The notes below the pieces were generated by a model. That model had not been told where the DNA came from. It saw only the letters and a program-made list of their open reading frames with translations, and made no database searches. Both the position numbers and the translations under genes were made by a program. From contig NZ_JAHESC010000004.1 of NCBI RefSeq assembly GCF_018598185.1, positions 124,001 through 188,000 on the forward strand: DNA of 64,000 nucleotides, read 5' to 3'. Every line of letters begins with the position of its first letter. Position 1 is the first letter of the stretch. Below are positions 36,036 to 46,190 of this stretch, one piece after another. Origin of the DNA: Dawidia soli. GTDB taxonomy: Bacteria; Bacteroidota; Bacteroidia; Cytophagales; Cyclobacteriaceae.

Positions 36036-36470
36036 ACTTGTTAGGTTAATGAATTTAATTGACCCCATACCGGTAAAATCGTTATGCAAGGATTACCGGT
36101 ATGTTACTCTTTCAAAACTCCCAAAAGCACGAGGGAAAAGAATGACGAAGGAAAGGGTATATTATTGATGCAGCTATACCACCATTTGGGGTAAGTATTT
36201 AACGGCTTATTCTATGGGCAAAAAAAAGCCCCTCCATCTGAGGGGCGGATCCTGCCGAAATTTTCTCCATTAACCTAAACTTATGAATAAATTTCTCTTT
36301 CGTGACGAGGTAGGATCGTGTGGTAAAATTGGTGTGCTGCGCACAAAATTCCATCCCCCGGAAAGGTTGATTTTAGAAAGCGCGCTGTGTTCCCACATAA
36401 ACCGGTAGGCGTCATAATTTTTATGACAATGCCGTTTGGAAACGTTGACGACGAAAAAAATTTTATTTGG
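36036..36470. other. intergenic region before susC
   Basis: This 435-base region has no credible gene. It contains the terminator at 36220-36246 belonging to the response regulator gene upstream. The remaining 190 bases must hold the susC promoter, but I find no exact TAnnTTTG on the minus strand there. Confidence 0.6.
36220..36246 (-). terminator. terminator of the LuxR-type regulator operon
   Basis: GCCCCTC (36228-36234) pairs with GAGGGGC (36240-36246) around CATCT. The minus strand continues into eight Ts (36220-36227). It ends the kinase-regulator transcript and isolates it from susC. Confidence 0.92.
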
Positions 36471-37103
36471 CTAAATCAGTTTTTCCAGGTTTGCTTTGGC
36501 GATCGCCTCCGACTTGCTGTTCACCTGCAGCTTGGAGTAGATGTTCTTTATGTGTGTCTTTGCCGTTTCCTTCGAGATGAACAGCTCTTCGGAGATCTGC
36601 GTGTAGGTCTTGCCTTCGGAGATCAATTGTAAAATTTCGGTCTCGCGACGGGTGAGCGGCGAGTTGGGATTTACGTGAAAGTTATCGATCACCATGCGCG
36701 CAATGCGGCTGCTCATCGGCGCACCGCCCTTGACGATCTCCTCCAGTGCCGCCAGCAGCTCCATGTAGTTCGCGCTCTTCGTGATGTAGCCGGAAGCCCC
36801 TGCCTTCAGCGCTTCAAAGACCAGCTCGCTGTCTTCGTACACCGTTACCATGACGATATCGATGTGCGGGTACTTTTCCTTAATGATCTTGGCCCCCTGT
36901 ATGCCGTTGATGCCGGGCAGCTCGATGTCCATGAGGACAATCTCGGGCTTGTCGCGGTTGATATTTTCGATGGCGTCTTCGCAGCTGCCATAGGCATTGA
37001 CTACCATAAACTTCTGCGAGCTGTTCACGATCAGGTTGAAGCTGTTTCGGATCTCCTGATCATCTTCGATCAGCAGAACGCGTTTTTTAAAGGGTAATGC
37101 CAT
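36471..37103 (-). CDS. LuxR/NarL-family response regulator
   Basis: This 210-residue regulator has a receiver domain (acidic pair ED in LLIEDDQEI, phospho-acceptor Asp in EIVLMDIELPG, Lys in SGYITKSANY) and a C-terminal LuxR helix-turn-helix (SPLTRRETEILQLISEGKTY, ISKETAKTHIKNIY). It overlaps the end of the propeller kinase gene by 17 bases, and that kinase has a HisKA_3 domain, the usual partner of NarL-type regulators. Target genes are unknown; the susC operon directly downstream is a candidate. Confidence 0.94.
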   Translation of the reverse strand: MALPFKKRVLLIEDDQEIRNSFNLIVNSSQKFMVVNAYGSCEDAIENINRDKPEIVLMDIELPGINGIQGAKIIKEKYPHIDIVMVTVYEDSELVFEALKAGASGYITKSANYMELLAALEEIVKGGAPMSSRIARMVIDNFHVNPNSPLTRRETEILQLISEGKTYTQISEELFISKETAKTHIKNIYSKLQVNSKSEAIAKANLEKLI

Positions 37104-40083
37104 AATGCGGTTTTTTGGTGATTTTGAAGGTTAGCGCGATGCGGGTGCCTTGGCCCGGTTCGCTGTTTATACGTAAAACAGACCCGATCTTGTCGGCCCT
37201 ATCGCGAATATTTTGAAGACCATTCGTTTTTTGTGCTTCCCCGATCGTAAAGCCGATGCCGTCGTCCTCTACAAAGAGCTCGAACCGGTCGTCGCCGGCA
37301 CGTGTGAGCGACAGCGTGACGTTGTTAGCCTGCGAGTATTTGAAGGCGTTGGTCATGACCTCTTTGAAAATGAGGTTGGCGTCGCGGCTGAAGCCGTAGG
37401 GCAGCTTGATCTTTTCGCGTACCTCGTTGAACGCCCGGAACTGAATCGACTTTTCCTCAAACAGCTTTTCGCCAAAGTCGCGGATGTGAATGAACAGCTT
37501 GGACAGCTCGTCGTTGACGGGGTCAATAGACCAGATGAAGTCGCGCGTACCCGTATATAGATACTTGGCCGAGTTTTCTACTTTGGTGTACAGGTCATTG
37601 GTATTGCCCGTGCCGTTGCCATTGCTGTTGAGTTTGAGCAGGCTTACATAGTTGATGATGCGTGTAAGCTGGTTGCCCATCTCGTCGTGAAAGTCGCGGG
37701 CGATCTCCTTCCGGAGGTTCTCCTGCTCACGGATGCGGATGCGCTCCAGCATGATCATTTTGTTGACACGTTGTTTTACACGCAGGTACAATACCAGCGT
37801 GACGACACCCGCCAGCAAGATGAATGCACCGACGATAAACGCCGCAGTCTGGTAGAAGGGAGCCTTGACGGAGAACGGATAGTTGATGCGCACCTGGCCC
37901 CAGCTGCCGTGCTTATCGGTGCTCATGACGTGCAGCACGTAGTTGCCGGGCGGCAGGTTGCTGTATGTTACCTGGCCGATGGACGAAGGTCGCGACCACT
38001 TCTTGTCGAAGTTCTCGAGATAGTATTGAAACTTTACCGACTTGGGGTAACGCTTGTCCACACGGTTGAATGTAAACGTAAGGTGATTGCGGTCTGGCGG
38101 AAACTGCGGATTGACCGGTATGTTAAAAAACCCTTCGCTGGAGGCGGCATATTGCAACGGCGAGTATTCGCCGTAAAAGACCTGTACCGACGTGAGGTGC
38201 AGATCGAATGAGCGCCAGGGCTTGTCGCTCATGTCGTTATATTGATACAGGCCGTCTACCAGACCGAAATACTTTCCCTGCGGTGTGAGGTCGAAAGCGT
38301 TCGAGTTTGTCTCAACACCGAGCAGTCCGTTGTCATAGCCGTAGTACAGGTTTTGCACCATTTCAAACTGCGCGTTGAGCTTCACCCGGTTGATACCTTT
38401 TTCGCTACCGACCCAGATATTCCTGTGCTCGTCTTCGGTAACAAAATAAATGAAGTCCGATGCGAGCCCCTCTTCCATGGAAAGAAAGTGTGACTGACCA
38501 TGGACGGGGTCTGCGATCACCACACCGGCGCCACCCGAGGCGAGTATCAGCAGCGAGTCGCGGTAAGGCTGTATGCCAAAGGCGGCGGTGTGACGAAAGC
38601 CCGGGATGGACACGGGCTCGAAACGGTCGTTGTCGCGAAGCCGCTGCAAACCGTTTACATCGTTGCTGACAAAAACCGACTTGTGATAGCGTGAATAATA
38701 TACATAACGGACCGAATTGGAGGCCAGTCCGTCGGCCACGGTATAGTTCCGGAACTTTTTGCCGTCGTAGTAGGACAACCCGTTGGTGGTGGCAACCCAC
38801 ATTCCGCCCGCTTCGTCGAAGTCGAGCGACATAATGCTGTACCCCGCCAAACCCTCCTTGCGTCCGTACCAGGTAAAGTCATCTGTCGCTTCGTTGTAGC
38901 GTCCCAGACCGTAGCCCGTACCCACCCACACCGTGCCGTCGCTTGCCTGTTTGATCGTTCGGATGTCGTTGCGATAATGTTCTTTCGGATCGGCAAAGGA
39001 TTTAACGACACCGCGGCGGATGCGCGACAAGCCTTTGTACATCGAGCCAAACCATTGCGTGCCGTCACGCGTGTTGAGGATCGCCATGACGCCGCCAAAC
39101 TCACCGTTCGTGCGCTGGAAGTCCTGCATGGAGTATCGGTACAAACCGTTGCCATTAGAGGCCAGCCAGGTGTTGCCCTCCGAGTCGACGATCACTTCGT
39201 TGATGATGATGTCGTGCAGAATGGTGTCGCCGCGTGTCGCACCCGCGATCAGCTTTTCGCGCACGAGGTTCATCCCGCTGGAGGTCCAGAAGATATCATC
39301 CTTTTCATCGTATAACAACACGTAATTGGCAAGGTCCCACGGGAGCTTGTCGACAGTCCGGTCGCGGTAGTTCAATTTATACAGACCGCGCTCGCTTTTG
39401 AACAATACCTGCCCTTTGTATTGAAAAACGTTATAGATCTTGCCGGTAGGCTCCTGGGAAACAAACGTATACGACTGCTGCCCATGCTGGACCAGGAACG
39501 AATTGTCGTCGAGGAAAAAACAGTGCGTGCCGTCGGATGCCTTGATGTATTTCCAGACCGACTTGCCGGGCACTGCGGGTTTATCCCAATACACTACGGT
39601 GTCGCGGTAGATCTTGGCGAGCGTGCCCGTGGCGTTGATGGCAAAGAGCGTGTCGCCGCGTTCCAGCAGGTAGCGCATGTAGTGTTTGTTGCGCTGGCGG
39701 CTGTCGGGGTTATAAAAGCGTTTAAAGGTGGTGCCTTCGAATTTCGAGATGCCCGTGGGGTGCACGATCCAGAGGTGCTGGCGGCGGTCGATGTGCAGGG
39801 TGAGGATGTCGTTGGACAACAGGCCGTCGCGGGTGGTGTAGACTTTAAACTCGCGACCGTCGAAGCGGGCCAGACCACCACCCTGCGTGGCGATCCAGAG
39901 GTAGCCGTACTGGTCTTCACGCATGGCCATGACCTGCGACTGGGGCAGACCGTCTATGGCCGTGTAATTTCGCGTGGAATACCTGGCATGCTGCGCCTGT
40001 GCCCCCCAGGAGACCAGGAAAAGCAACAAACCAGGCAGATATCCCTTTGCACGGACCTTCACCTTACAAATAACGCATTTCAT
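37087..40083 (-). CDS. two-component propeller sensor histidine kinase (HisKA_3)
   Basis: This 998-residue kinase has a signal peptide or anchor (about 8-31) and a long periplasmic region of two-component propeller repeats, recognisable by repeated patterns such as DQYGYLWIATQGGGLARFDG. A Y_Y_Y domain follows (about 690-760), then one membrane helix (about 772-795), a HisKA_3 domain with the phospho-acceptor in REEIARDFHDEMG, here IARDFHDEMGNQL, and an ATPase domain with GIGFTIGEAQ and RDRADKIGS. It resembles the hybrid propeller systems of Bacteroides but lacks the receiver and AraC domains, which are replaced by the separate LuxR regulator. ATG at 40083. Confidence 0.93.
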   Translation of the reverse strand: MKCVICKVKVRAKGYLPGLLLFLVSWGAQAQHARYSTRNYTAIDGLPQSQVMAMREDQYGYLWIATQGGGLARFDGREFKVYTTRDGLLSNDILTLHIDRRQHLWIVHPTGISKFEGTTFKRFYNPDSRQRNKHYMRYLLERGDTLFAINATGTLAKIYRDTVVYWDKPAVPGKSVWKYIKASDGTHCFFLDDNSFLVQHGQQSYTFVSQEPTGKIYNVFQYKGQVLFKSERGLYKLNYRDRTVDKLPWDLANYVLLYDEKDDIFWTSSGMNLVREKLIAGATRGDTILHDIIINEVIVDSEGNTWLASNGNGLYRYSMQDFQRTNGEFGGVMAILNTRDGTQWFGSMYKGLSRIRRGVVKSFADPKEHYRNDIRTIKQASDGTVWVGTGYGLGRYNEATDDFTWYGRKEGLAGYSIMSLDFDEAGGMWVATTNGLSYYDGKKFRNYTVADGLASNSVRYVYYSRYHKSVFVSNDVNGLQRLRDNDRFEPVSIPGFRHTAAFGIQPYRDSLLILASGGAGVVIADPVHGQSHFLSMEEGLASDFIYFVTEDEHRNIWVGSEKGINRVKLNAQFEMVQNLYYGYDNGLLGVETNSNAFDLTPQGKYFGLVDGLYQYNDMSDKPWRSFDLHLTSVQVFYGEYSPLQYAASSEGFFNIPVNPQFPPDRNHLTFTFNRVDKRYPKSVKFQYYLENFDKKWSRPSSIGQVTYSNLPPGNYVLHVMSTDKHGSWGQVRINYPFSVKAPFYQTAAFIVGAFILLAGVVTLVLYLRVKQRVNKMIMLERIRIREQENLRKEIARDFHDEMGNQLTRIINYVSLLKLNSNGNGTGNTNDLYTKVENSAKYLYTGTRDFIWSIDPVNDELSKLFIHIRDFGEKLFEEKSIQFRAFNEVREKIKLPYGFSRDANLIFKEVMTNAFKYSQANNVTLSLTRAGDDRFELFVEDDGIGFTIGEAQKTNGLQNIRDRADKIGSVLRINSEPGQGTRIALTFKITKKPHYGITL

Positions 40084-40213
40084 ATTCACTCCGTTATCCC
40101 TAATATTACGGTATTTGGCACCATTCCCATGCAACCTCCGGGCGCTTGTGCGCATCTATAACTCACTTTACGGAATGATAATTTAACCTAATTCCCCCTA
40201 ACCCCGGAAGATC

Positions 40214-42610
40214 ATGATCAGGAATTACTTCGTCATTGCCCTGCGGTCCATTCGCAAGCACCTCTCCTACGCGGCCATCAACATCCTGGGCCTGAGCCTG
40301 GGGCTGGCCACGTGCATGTTGCTGATGATGTGGATCGGGCACGAGCTGCGGTACGACCGGTTCTACCCACGCGCATCGGCGATCCACCGGGTGTCGCTGG
40401 AATACGCGGCGGGGGGACAGGTTTCAAAGATCGCCTTGTCGCCTACGGCGCTGCTGCCCACGCTCGTGCGGGAATTTCCGGAGGTCGAGGCAGGCGTCCG
40501 CCTCTCGAATCCATCGGACGACAATGCGTTTGTGCTGCAGCATGGCGACAAGCTTTTTGAAGAACAGCATTTCTACTACGCCGACAGCACTTTCTTTAAA
40601 GTCTTCGGCCTGGAGCTGGCGGCGGGCAATCCCGACAAGGCGCTGACCCAGCCGCAGTCTGTGGTATTTACACAGTCGATGGCGAAGAAATATTTCGGCA
40701 CCGACGATGTGATGGGCAAAACACTGCAGGTGAACGGCAAGGAATACCAGGTGACGGGCCTCCTCCGCGACCAGCCCGGATACACCATGCTGCCGTTCGA
40801 TTTTATCGCGTCGTTCGTTTCGCTGCGGCAGGCGCATGAGCCTCCGATCTGGTGGAGCGCCAACTATACCACGTATGTACTGCTGCGCGACCAGGCCGAC
40901 GTAGCCGCCCTGTCGGACAAACTCAACAGGCTGGTGGCAAAAGAAGTGGCGGGCGACATACAGGGAGAGGGCAACTATGTACGGTATAACTTCCTGCCGC
41001 TGCCCGACATCCGCCTGCGCTCGGACATGGACAACGAAGAGGTACCCGTCGGCAATTTGCAGTATGTATACATCTTTGGTTTTGTGGCCTTGCTGGTGTT
41101 GATCATTGCCTGCATCAACTATATAAACCTGGCGACGGCCCGTGCTACCGACCGGGCCCGCGAAGTGGGTGTGCGCAAGGTTGCCGGTGCCATGCGCACT
41201 CAACTGTTCCTTCAATTCATCTGCGAGTCGCTGGTCATTACCTGGATCGCGCTGGCCCTGGCCTTCATCCTGGCGCGGCTGGCGCTGCCGCTGTTTAACT
41301 ACATGACGGGCGTTCCGTTTGATGCGTCGATGTTCCTGCGCCCGGCGGCCCTGGGCATGGCCGTTGTTTTTACCACCTTGCTGGCCTGTCTGGCGGGTGC
41401 CTACCCGGCGCTGGTCATTACGGGCTTCTCGCCGGTAAAAGTACTGAAGGGCAACTTCAAGACTTCAGGCAAGGGGCTGTGGTTGCGGCAGGGACTGGTG
41501 GTGTTTCAGTTCTGCGCGTCGATCGTGTTGATCGTGGGCACGTTGGTTGTGCTTCACCAACTGTCATACATTCGTGATAAGAAGCTGGGCTTTGACAAAG
41601 AGCGTGTGGTCGTCCTAACGGCAGACGCGCGCACGCAGCAAGTCTTTTCGGCCCTGAAGACCGAAATAGAACGACAGGGCATTTCGCAACAGGTAGGCCG
41701 GGCGATGGAGTCGCCTACATTGATCGGCGGCGGCTATTCGCTGAACAAACACACCGACAGCGACCGTGAAGGCATGAATGTGACCGCCATGGCGATCGAC
41801 CCGGGTTTTATCCCGACGCTCGGCATGGAGCTGGTCGCCGGCCGCAATATTACCGAAGGCGATTTTGAGCAACTGGCGCACGACACCACCTACGCGTTCA
41901 TCCTGAATGAAAACGCCTTACAGCAATGGGGCCTCGACCCCGAAAAGGCCATCGGCACGCCGGTACACCTGAACGGCCGCCGCGGAACGGTAACGGGCGT
42001 AGTACGCGACTTTCATTTCGCCTCGCTGCAACACCAGATCGGGCCGCTGGTCTTGTTCACGGAAGAGATCTATCATGGCAACGTGTTTGTAAAACTAAAG
42101 GGTCGCGACATACAGCAGGAAGTGGCGGCGCTACGAACGATCTGCCAACGCCTGCTGCCGCACCGGCCGTTTGAATATCACTTCCTGGACCAGGAGTATG
42201 ATGCCTTGTATCAGAACGAGCAACGCATGGGCACCGTGAGCACGGCGTTTGCCGTACTGGCGATCGCCATTGCATGCATGGGACTGTTCGGCCTGGTAGC
42301 CTTCTCGGCAGCGCAGAAGACGAAGGAGATCGGCATCCGCAAGGTGATGGGCGCCACCGTGCCGGGCATCGTCCTGCTGATCACCAAAGATTTTACACGC
42401 CTGGTGCTGATCGCCGTCGTGGTGGGGTTACCGTTGGCCTACTGGCTGATGAGCTCCTGGCTGCAGGGATTTGCGTACCGCACCGCCGTGGGCACCGGGC
42501 CTATCGTGCTGGCTTTCCTGGTAGTAACGCTGATCGCGTTCGTGACGGCGGGCGTGCAGGCGTTGCAGGCAGCGCTGGTCAACCCGGTGAAGACCTTGCG
42601 GAATGAATAA
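40214..42610 (+). CDS. MacB/FtsX-type ABC transporter permease (duplicated core)
   Basis: This 798-residue inner-membrane protein has two MacB-type periplasmic domains and two FtsX blocks, with eight membrane helices in all. The first FtsX block includes NYINLATARATDRAREVGVRKVAGA and the second AAQKTKEIGIRKVMGATV. No ATPase gene is adjacent, so it must use one encoded elsewhere. Bacteroidota carry many such permeases, often thought to export peptides, toxins or lipids. It stands alone between the kinase operon and the ECF sigma gene. Confidence 0.9.
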   Translation: MIRNYFVIALRSIRKHLSYAAINILGLSLGLATCMLLMMWIGHELRYDRFYPRASAIHRVSLEYAAGGQVSKIALSPTALLPTLVREFPEVEAGVRLSNPSDDNAFVLQHGDKLFEEQHFYYADSTFFKVFGLELAAGNPDKALTQPQSVVFTQSMAKKYFGTDDVMGKTLQVNGKEYQVTGLLRDQPGYTMLPFDFIASFVSLRQAHEPPIWWSANYTTYVLLRDQADVAALSDKLNRLVAKEVAGDIQGEGNYVRYNFLPLPDIRLRSDMDNEEVPVGNLQYVYIFGFVALLVLIIACINYINLATARATDRAREVGVRKVAGAMRTQLFLQFICESLVITWIALALAFILARLALPLFNYMTGVPFDASMFLRPAALGMAVVFTTLLACLAGAYPALVITGFSPVKVLKGNFKTSGKGLWLRQGLVVFQFCASIVLIVGTLVVLHQLSYIRDKKLGFDKERVVVLTADARTQQVFSALKTEIERQGISQQVGRAMESPTLIGGGYSLNKHTDSDREGMNVTAMAIDPGFIPTLGMELVAGRNITEGDFEQLAHDTTYAFILNENALQQWGLDPEKAIGTPVHLNGRRGTVTGVVRDFHFASLQHQIGPLVLFTEEIYHGNVFVKLKGRDIQQEVAALRTICQRLLPHRPFEYHFLDQEYDALYQNEQRMGTVSTAFAVLAIAIACMGLFGLVAFSAAQKTKEIGIRKVMGATVPGIVLLITKDFTRLVLIAVVVGLPLAYWLMSSWLQGFAYRTAVGTGPIVLAFLVVTLIAFVTAGVQALQAALVNPVKTLRNE

Positions 42611-42659
42611 TTTGTGACTTCCGGTCCTTCTTTGCATTATAGGGGTGTATTTGCACCGT

Positions 42660-43226
42660 ATGTCAGAAGCCGAAATACAACAAGAGTATGCGATCCTCGA
42701 ACGATCCAAGCGCAATCCGCGGGCTTTTGGAGAGCTTTACGAACGCTATTTTGATCGGATCTTCAACTTCATCTACCGACAGATCGACGACGAGGACGTA
42801 ACGGCCGATCTCTGTTCCCAAACCTTTCTCAGCGCGCTGCGCAACGTAACCCGGTATGAGTTCCGGGGGGTGCCTTTTTCGGCCTGGTTGTATCGCATTG
42901 CGAGCAACGAGGTGAACAAGTACTACCGCAAGAAAAAACGCGACAACGTCTTCAGTTTGGAAGAAGTGCGCGTGCGCGAGCTCATCGAGCAGGCGCACGA
43001 GTCGTGGGACGAAGAGATCTTGCAGAAGCTGCTGGTTTATCTCAAGAGCCTTCCCACCGACATGCTGCAAGTACTGGAGCTGCGTTTTTTCGAGGATAAG
43101 GACTTTAAGGAGATTGCCTTCATTCTCGACATCACCGAGAGCGGCGCCAAGATGCGTACCTACCGGGCGCTGGACAGATTAAGAAAGAATTTTAACCTAC
43201 GGATCAAGTACGATGTCAAGGAATGA
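42660..43226 (+). CDS. ECF-type RNA polymerase sigma factor
   Basis: This 188-residue protein has the sigma-70 region 2 (FGELYERYFDRIFNFIYRQI, then DLCSQTFLSALRN and PFSAWLYRIASNEVNKYYRK) and region 4 (LEVLRFFEDKDFKEIAFILDITESGAKMRTYRAL). It would direct polymerase to a small regulon. The usual anti-sigma partner gene is not obvious; the next gene encodes a small one-helix membrane protein and overlaps this one by 14 bases. The ATG at 42660 is preferred over GTG at 42645. Confidence 0.92.
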   Translation: MSEAEIQQEYAILERSKRNPRAFGELYERYFDRIFNFIYRQIDDEDVTADLCSQTFLSALRNVTRYEFRGVPFSAWLYRIASNEVNKYYRKKKRDNVFSLEEVRVRELIEQAHESWDEEILQKLLVYLKSLPTDMLQVLELRFFEDKDFKEIAFILDITESGAKMRTYRALDRLRKNFNLRIKYDVKE

Positions 43227-43497
43227 AATACGGCTCAGGAAGAACAGGATCAGTCCCGGTGACATAGCACGTCACCGGAACTATGGGAAGCTTATGCGCC
43301 GTCATGACCGCTATTTGAAAATGAAGCGGTCGATCATTGCGTTGGTGTATGTTCTGATCATCAGCCTGATGATCCTTCTTTATATGCTTACGAAACGAGC
43401 GGAACAGAAAAAGGCAACACCTGCACCGGCAGAGAAGGCTGTGCAAACCGTGCACTGCGCTCCTCCATCGCGCACAGGTGTCGCCACCCTCAAATGA
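43213..43497 (+). CDS. small single-helix membrane protein, possible sigma partner
   Basis: This 94-residue protein has a basic N-terminal half (residues 1-38, many Arg and Lys), one membrane helix (about 39-59: SIIALVYVLIISLMILLYML), and a short Lys/Pro/Ala tail outside. It overlaps the sigma gene by 14 bases, so translation is coupled. The position and topology (cytoplasmic N-terminus, one helix) are those of anti-sigma factors, but the cytoplasmic part is shorter than a normal anti-sigma domain. Function is inferred from position only. Confidence 0.65.
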   Translation: MSRNEIRLRKNRISPGDIARHRNYGKLMRRHDRYLKMKRSIIALVYVLIISLMILLYMLTKRAEQKKATPAPAEKAVQTVHCAPPSRTGVATLK

Positions 43498-43504
43498 CGT
43501 GCTC

Positions 43505-44140
43505 TCAGAAGCGGCCGAACTTCAGTGTCGCGTTATACGATATATTGCTCAGGTCGCTGTCGTCAAGACCAAGGCCCTCGCTGCCAAACGTGGTGCGGTA
43601 GGAAATGCCCGGGCTGAGGCGAGCCCAGCGAAACAGGTTGATCTCTACCTGGATTGCCGGCTCGGCCACGACAAACCAGTTCTCGTCGTTGTGATCATCG
43701 AAGTCGTCAAAGTATTCATCCGACCAATCATGGTAGCGATCGTATTGCACGGTAAAGCCGGCACCCGTAAATAAGTGCGCCACCAGGTGTACAGCGCGAT
43801 TGGAACCGATCACATATTCCGTCACCAGACCGCATTGACCATATTCATAGCTTAGCTTGGCGCCGGGTATGGCGCTATAGCGCTCCGGCACGGGCAGGTT
43901 ATTGGTGGTCGCACCCCCGCCTATGCCGATCAGGAAGCGATGGTTCAGGTATACACCGCCGTAGGCTTCCACGAAGTTGGCATATTCGCCACGGATCTTT
44001 GTAAACTTGTTCGACAGGGCTCCATACCCGCCGATGCTGACGCCATTGCCACCGCGAAAAACGGTTTCGATATCTTGTGCACGAACGCTACCAGTCCATA
44101 CCAGGAGCCCGACGAGAATTGCTGTAAATTTCGTTTTCAT
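43505..44140 (-). CDS. secreted outer-membrane beta-barrel-like protein
   Basis: This 211-residue protein has a signal peptide ending SVRAQ. Its mature part has alternating hydrophobic strands and aromatic ends (GVYLNHRFLIGIGGG, LVAHLFTGAGFTVQYD, AIQVEINLFRWARLSPGISY) and finishes with LKFGRF, a typical barrel C-terminus. It is probably an eight-stranded outer-membrane protein. An Asp-rich loop (DEYFDDFDDHNDEN) may face outside or bind a cation. It converges on the sigma/membrane gene pair with 7 bases between stops. Confidence 0.75.
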   Translation of the reverse strand: MKTKFTAILVGLLVWTGSVRAQDIETVFRGGNGVSIGGYGALSNKFTKIRGEYANFVEAYGGVYLNHRFLIGIGGGATTNNLPVPERYSAIPGAKLSYEYGQCGLVTEYVIGSNRAVHLVAHLFTGAGFTVQYDRYHDWSDEYFDDFDDHNDENWFVVAEPAIQVEINLFRWARLSPGISYRTTFGSEGLGLDDSDLSNISYNATLKFGRF

Positions 44141-44256
44141 ACGCTATAGAAGATTATTTTTTTTGTTTCGTTTATGTCGTTGTGCCCCTATGACACCCCA
44201 TGTACACAATCCCCCTATGGCATTGAAAAAAATTCAATTATTTCACATTTTTGTCC

Positions 44257-44859
44257 ATGTCCATTTCCGAGAAGCTTTCCCAGGCCTTCGCAGCCTTTGA
44301 TGCGTACAATGCCAACGACCCGACACGCGAGGTGTTTGACGGCACCCCGTATCCCAAAGAATTATTATACGCGCAGCGCATGACGGCACGCCTGAACGAT
44401 TTCCAGCCCGATGCATCCGCTGCCGTGCGACTGGCGGCGCGAAGCCAGCACATCGGCCGGTGGGAAATACCGCGCAACACGTATGCCATGGATAAGAAAG
44501 GCTACCTGCAATGGCGGAATGCCGAGAAGAGCCACCACGCAAAGATTGCCGACGAGATCCTGACACGGCAGGGCTTTGACGCTGCTACGATCGAGCAGGT
44601 ACAATTTCTGTTGTTAAAAAAAGAATTGCGCACCAACACCGACACACAACTGCTGGAGGACGTCATCTGTCTTGTTTTTATTGAATATTACCTGGAAGAG
44701 TTCGCGTCACACCACGAAGACGAGAAGGTTGTCGACATCCTCTTCAAGACCATGAAAAAGATGTCGCCACGTGGCCTGCAGGAAGCCGGCAAGATACCGG
44801 TGTCGGCCCATATGCAGGAACTGATCAGACAGGCTGCCGCGCGCCTGACGGCTTCGTAG
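44257..44859 (+). CDS. DUF4202 domain protein
   Basis: This 200-residue protein matches the DUF4202 pattern: PYPKELLYAQRMT, then LAARSQHIGRWEIPR, GYLQWRNAEKSHHAKIADEIL and LEDVICLVFIEYYLEEFA. The conserved His residues and the helical nature resemble HD-domain-like folds, but no biochemical role is established that I know of. The ATG at 44257 is used in place of a TTG two codons earlier. Its 3' end overlaps the convergent transporter gene by 35 bases. Confidence 0.85.
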   Translation: MSISEKLSQAFAAFDAYNANDPTREVFDGTPYPKELLYAQRMTARLNDFQPDASAAVRLAARSQHIGRWEIPRNTYAMDKKGYLQWRNAEKSHHAKIADEILTRQGFDAATIEQVQFLLLKKELRTNTDTQLLEDVICLVFIEYYLEEFASHHEDEKVVDILFKTMKKMSPRGLQEAGKIPVSAHMQELIRQAAARLTAS

Positions 44860-45850
44860 TGGTACGCGTGGCCATGCGTTTGGCGATCACGCTGGAGAGA
44901 ATAAGCTGGATAGCATGGTAGACCATGATGGGTAGCAGTACCAGGCCCGCGGCCGGTATACCGGCAAAGAGGATCTTGGACATGACGGTGCCGTGCACCA
45001 GGGATTTTTTAGTACCGCAGAATACCGCGGTAATGCGGTCCTGATCGGAAAAGCCCATCCACCGGCTGATAGAACCGGTCAGCATAAATATAACGGCAAA
45101 GAGCGTGGCCATGCCCGTGAGCAACAACAGCAGCGCCGGCAGGTGCAGGGTGCCGAACATGCGGCCGGCAAAGGATTCGCAAAACGATATATAGACGATC
45201 AGCAGGATCACGCTCTGATCCATGATGCGCAGGGAAGCGCTCTTGCGCACCGCCCAGGCACCGATCCGCGTGGGGTGCAGCAAGATTCCCAGGAACACGG
45301 GTGCCAACACCTGTATGCCTAACGTGACGATGACGTCGCCGGCATCAAAGCTGTGCACCTGGTTTTCCAATACCGGGCTCATCAACACCGGTGTGATGAT
45401 CACACCGAGCAAGCCGGAGATACTGGCGTTGAAGATCGCCGCGGGAATATTACCACCCGCCATCGACACCATCACAACAGACGATGATACGGTAGAAGGC
45501 AGTACAGTGACGTATAATATTCCGAGCCATAGCAGCGGCTCGCCCCACGTGCCCCCGGCAAAGTATATCGCAAAGCCCACCAGTGGAAAAAGTATAAAGG
45601 TAGACGCCTGTACGACAGTGTGTAGCCGCCAGTTGCCAAGGCTTGCTTTCAGTGTGCCCGGGCTCAGCTTCAGCCCGTAGAAAAAGAAGATCAGCGTGAC
45701 GCCGTAGTTGGCTATCGTCGCCAGCGATATGGGATGCTTCATAATGCCCGGGGCGGGCCACAGGTACGCCAGGAGGATGACGCTGCCCAACGCCAGGATA
45801 AAACCATCGAGTCCGATACGTTTCAGGAAGGCAAAAGGCGCTTTTATCAT
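44825..45850 (-). CDS. SBF-like (bile acid:sodium symporter fold) transporter
   Basis: This 341-residue membrane protein has about ten hydrophobic helices. The sequence around [43 protein letters not shown] and [11 protein letters not shown] is that of the YfeH/SLC10A7-like branch, which holds the crossover helices of the bile-acid symporter fold. Likely a sodium-coupled organic anion transporter; substrate unknown. The ATG at 45850 is chosen because it begins just before the first helix. Its last 35 bases overlap the DUF4202 gene. Confidence 0.85.
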   Translation of the reverse strand: MIKAPFAFLKRIGLDGFILALGSVILLAYLWPAPGIMKHPISLATIANYGVTLIFFFYGLKLSPGTLKASLGNWRLHTVVQASTFILFPLVGFAIYFAGGTWGEPLLWLGILYVTVLPSTVSSSVVMVSMAGGNIPAAIFNASISGLLGVIITPVLMSPVLENQVHSFDAGDVIVTLGIQVLAPVFLGILLHPTRIGAWAVRKSASLRIMDQSVILLIVYISFCESFAGRMFGTLHLPALLLLLTGMATLFAVIFMLTGSISRWMGFSDQDRITAVFCGTKKSLVHGTVMSKILFAGIPAAGLVLLPIMVYHAIQLILSSVIAKRMATRTTTKPSGARQPV

Positions 45851-45881
45851 GCTCAAAATTAATTGCAGCAGGGCATTGCTT

Positions 45882-46139
45882 TCACTTTCGTTTGAGCTTA
45901 TCCAGCCATTGGTTGGCTTCTTTCTGACGGCGGATGGTGCCATTGGCCAGGTATTGGGCCAGGCGCTCGCTCATGGGGCCGCGCGAGGTGAGGTGGAAAT
46001 AACCGCAGTCTTCACACTGGTAGACGGCAATGGGGCCGGTGCCGGCCGCATACTCGTAGGTGGTTTGTGCTTCGATGAGCACATCCTCCGCAAACTCCCG
46101 GGTAGGAAAACACTTCTTATGGGTTACGCACTGCGCCAT
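45882..46139 (-). CDS. small protein with a C2-type zinc-ribbon-like segment
   Basis: This 85-residue protein has Cys4, Cys10 and a CEDCGYFHL segment, together a possible zinc-binding set, and a helical basic C-terminus ([28 protein letters not shown]). It may bind nucleic acid or protein. It is transcribed toward the transporter gene and may be its operon partner (31 bases between). No family is recognised. Confidence 0.65.
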   Translation of the reverse strand: MAQCVTHKKCFPTREFAEDVLIEAQTTYEYAAGTGPIAVYQCEDCGYFHLTSRGPMSERLAQYLANGTIRRQKEANQWLDKLKRK

Positions 46140-46190
46140 ACCGAAATCCCTCTTATTCTATTAACTTGCGCGCCAATAAAAAAATTCACC

